In this document: positions 63,549 through 64,000 of the stretch, piece after piece
How positions within the stretch are numbered: position 1 is the first letter of the stretch
How the letters are laid out: the number at the start of each line of letters is the position of its first letter
Assembly (NCBI RefSeq): GCF_900460315.1
Contig: NZ_UHIO01000001.1
Span: 1,316,501 to 1,380,500, forward strand
Length of the DNA stretch: 64,000 nucleotides
Direction: 5' to 3'
Source: Veillonella criceti
Lineage (GTDB): Bacteria; Bacillota; Negativicutes; Veillonellales; Veillonellaceae
Made by a program: the position numbers and the translations under genes
The notes under the pieces: model-generated
Seen by the model: only the letters and a program-made list of their open reading frames with translations
What the model was told of the DNA's origin: nothing
Databases searched by the model: none

Positions 63549-64000
63549 TTAAACCCTCCCCAGTTGATCAGCCCATGTTGCCAATTGTGCTTCTTCTTCC
63601 TCGATTTGAGCTGCTCCCACTTGCCGTTGACGCGCCACACATTCAGGCGCCGTACCACTGTAATTTTTACGGCCAGCTACGCAAGCTTCAATCGTAATAG
63701 CTTCTAATATATCCGCTTCAAATACAGGGGAAATCTTTTTAAAATCCTCTACTGTCAAATCAAGCAATACACAATGATTTTGAATACAATGTTGCACCGC
63801 TTCCCCCACAATTGCATGTGCTTCGCGGAAAGGAACCCCTTTTTTGGCTAAATAATCCGCCATATCCGTAGCATTGGAGAAATCATTAGCTAATACTGCA
63901 TAAGTACGTTCTCCATTTACTTTCATCTGGCGCAACATATCTGCCATAATGGATAAGGCAAAATGTAAAGTATCAACCGCATCAAAGATACCTTCTTTAT
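63549..64000 (-). CDS. argH: Argininosuccinate lyase, C-terminal part (5' end outside window)
   Basis: The visible C-terminal 150 codons run in from the right edge in frame: KEGIFDAVDTLHFALSIMADMLRQM, then NDFSNATDMADYLAKKGVPFREAHAIVGEAV and the C-terminal helix ending ATWADQLGRV. These are the C-terminal domain features of argininosuccinate lyase, which splits argininosuccinate into arginine and fumarate. The YLAKKGVPFREAH helix (allosteric/tetramer region) is well conserved. The active-site loops are outside the window. It is followed one base later by the HD-domain gene. Confidence 0.94.
   Translation of the reverse strand, partial: KEGIFDAVDTLHFALSIMADMLRQMKVNGERTYAVLANDFSNATDMADYLAKKGVPFREAHAIVGEAVQHCIQNHCVLLDLTVEDFKKISPVFEADILEAITIEACVAGRKNYSGTAPECVARQRQVGAAQIEEEEAQLATWADQLGRV

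Noticed and set aside
63548-63658. N-terminal extension of the HD-domain protein by 37 residues
   Set aside because: It overlaps argH in another frame, has a Trp/Lys/Arg-rich composition, and the strong GGGGAGGG ribosome-binding site precedes ATG 63547.

Overview
The window looks like chromosome of a diderm Firmicute of the class Negativicutes, most likely Veillonella. This is inferred from gene content, since no rRNA is present. The DNA is AT-rich. Firmicute traits (a T-box isoleucyl-tRNA synthetase leader, HPr with the HPr-kinase serine, YitT, AtpZ/AtpI, the PFL/ACT pair) sit beside outer-membrane traits: two trimeric autotransporter adhesins, and a TonB-dependent receptor with its own TonB/ExbB/ExbD. 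A lactate permease fits a lactate-fermenting organism. Most genes are conserved housekeeping genes. No prophage, insertion sequence, CRISPR array, tRNA or rRNA gene was seen.

Layout. 1-8.8 kb (minus strand): the start of an ATP synthase operon (atpZ, atpI, cut by the window edge), two genes for polyprenyl-linked aminosugar polymers (wecB and a wecA-like gene), a PFL/ACT pair, phosphoglucomutase and two tandem YitT membrane proteins. 8.8-12.4 kb (plus): ispE with a GntR regulator, then an SLC13-type anion transporter. 12.5-26.6 kb (minus): the surface-adhesin island, holding a 709-residue YadA-like adhesin, a DUF2827 protein (probably glycosyltransferase-related) and a 3,343-residue adhesin built from mosaic repeats. 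About 1 kb of gene-free AT-rich DNA follows. 27.7-31.2 kb (minus): a flavin-binding pyridoxamine-oxidase-like protein, ptsH, ptsI and dapF. 31.5-33.6 kb (plus): lactate permease behind a long, strongly structured leader. 33.7-40.5 kb: DUF523, EamA, GNAT, a three-copy hairpin repeat, guaA, an acetyltransferase and thiC with a TPP riboswitch.

40.6-47.4 kb (minus): a seven-gene, tightly packed uptake operon (inner-membrane permease, ATPase, binding protein, TonB-dependent receptor, ExbB, ExbD, TonB). It is enough to carry one ligand, such as haem, a siderophore or a cobamide, across both membranes. 48.0-58.1 kb: ferredoxin, HAD phosphatase, T-box ileS, an MFS exporter, an ArsR-type regulator, EamA, YhcH and an EF-G paralogue. 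58.3-64 kb: a CycA-like amino-acid permease, a LysR regulator, a PotE-like antiporter, an HD-domain protein and the 3' end of argH.

The most interesting items are non-coding or architectural. They are: (i) a hairpin repeat with a conserved 29-nt core, three times within 300 bp between GNAT and guaA; (ii) a three-way-junction leader RNA with a following terminator-like hairpin before the lactate permease, which also contains a 35-codon hydrophobic reading frame; (iii) coiled-coil tails placed after the membrane anchor in both adhesins; (iv) recombination-like mosaicism inside the giant adhesin gene; and (v) interleaved complementary segments before the PotE-like gene. For several genes the longest open frame begins inside or upstream of the ribosome-binding site. 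In those cases the start was moved to the ATG that follows the Shine-Dalgarno sequence, and this is stated in the entry.
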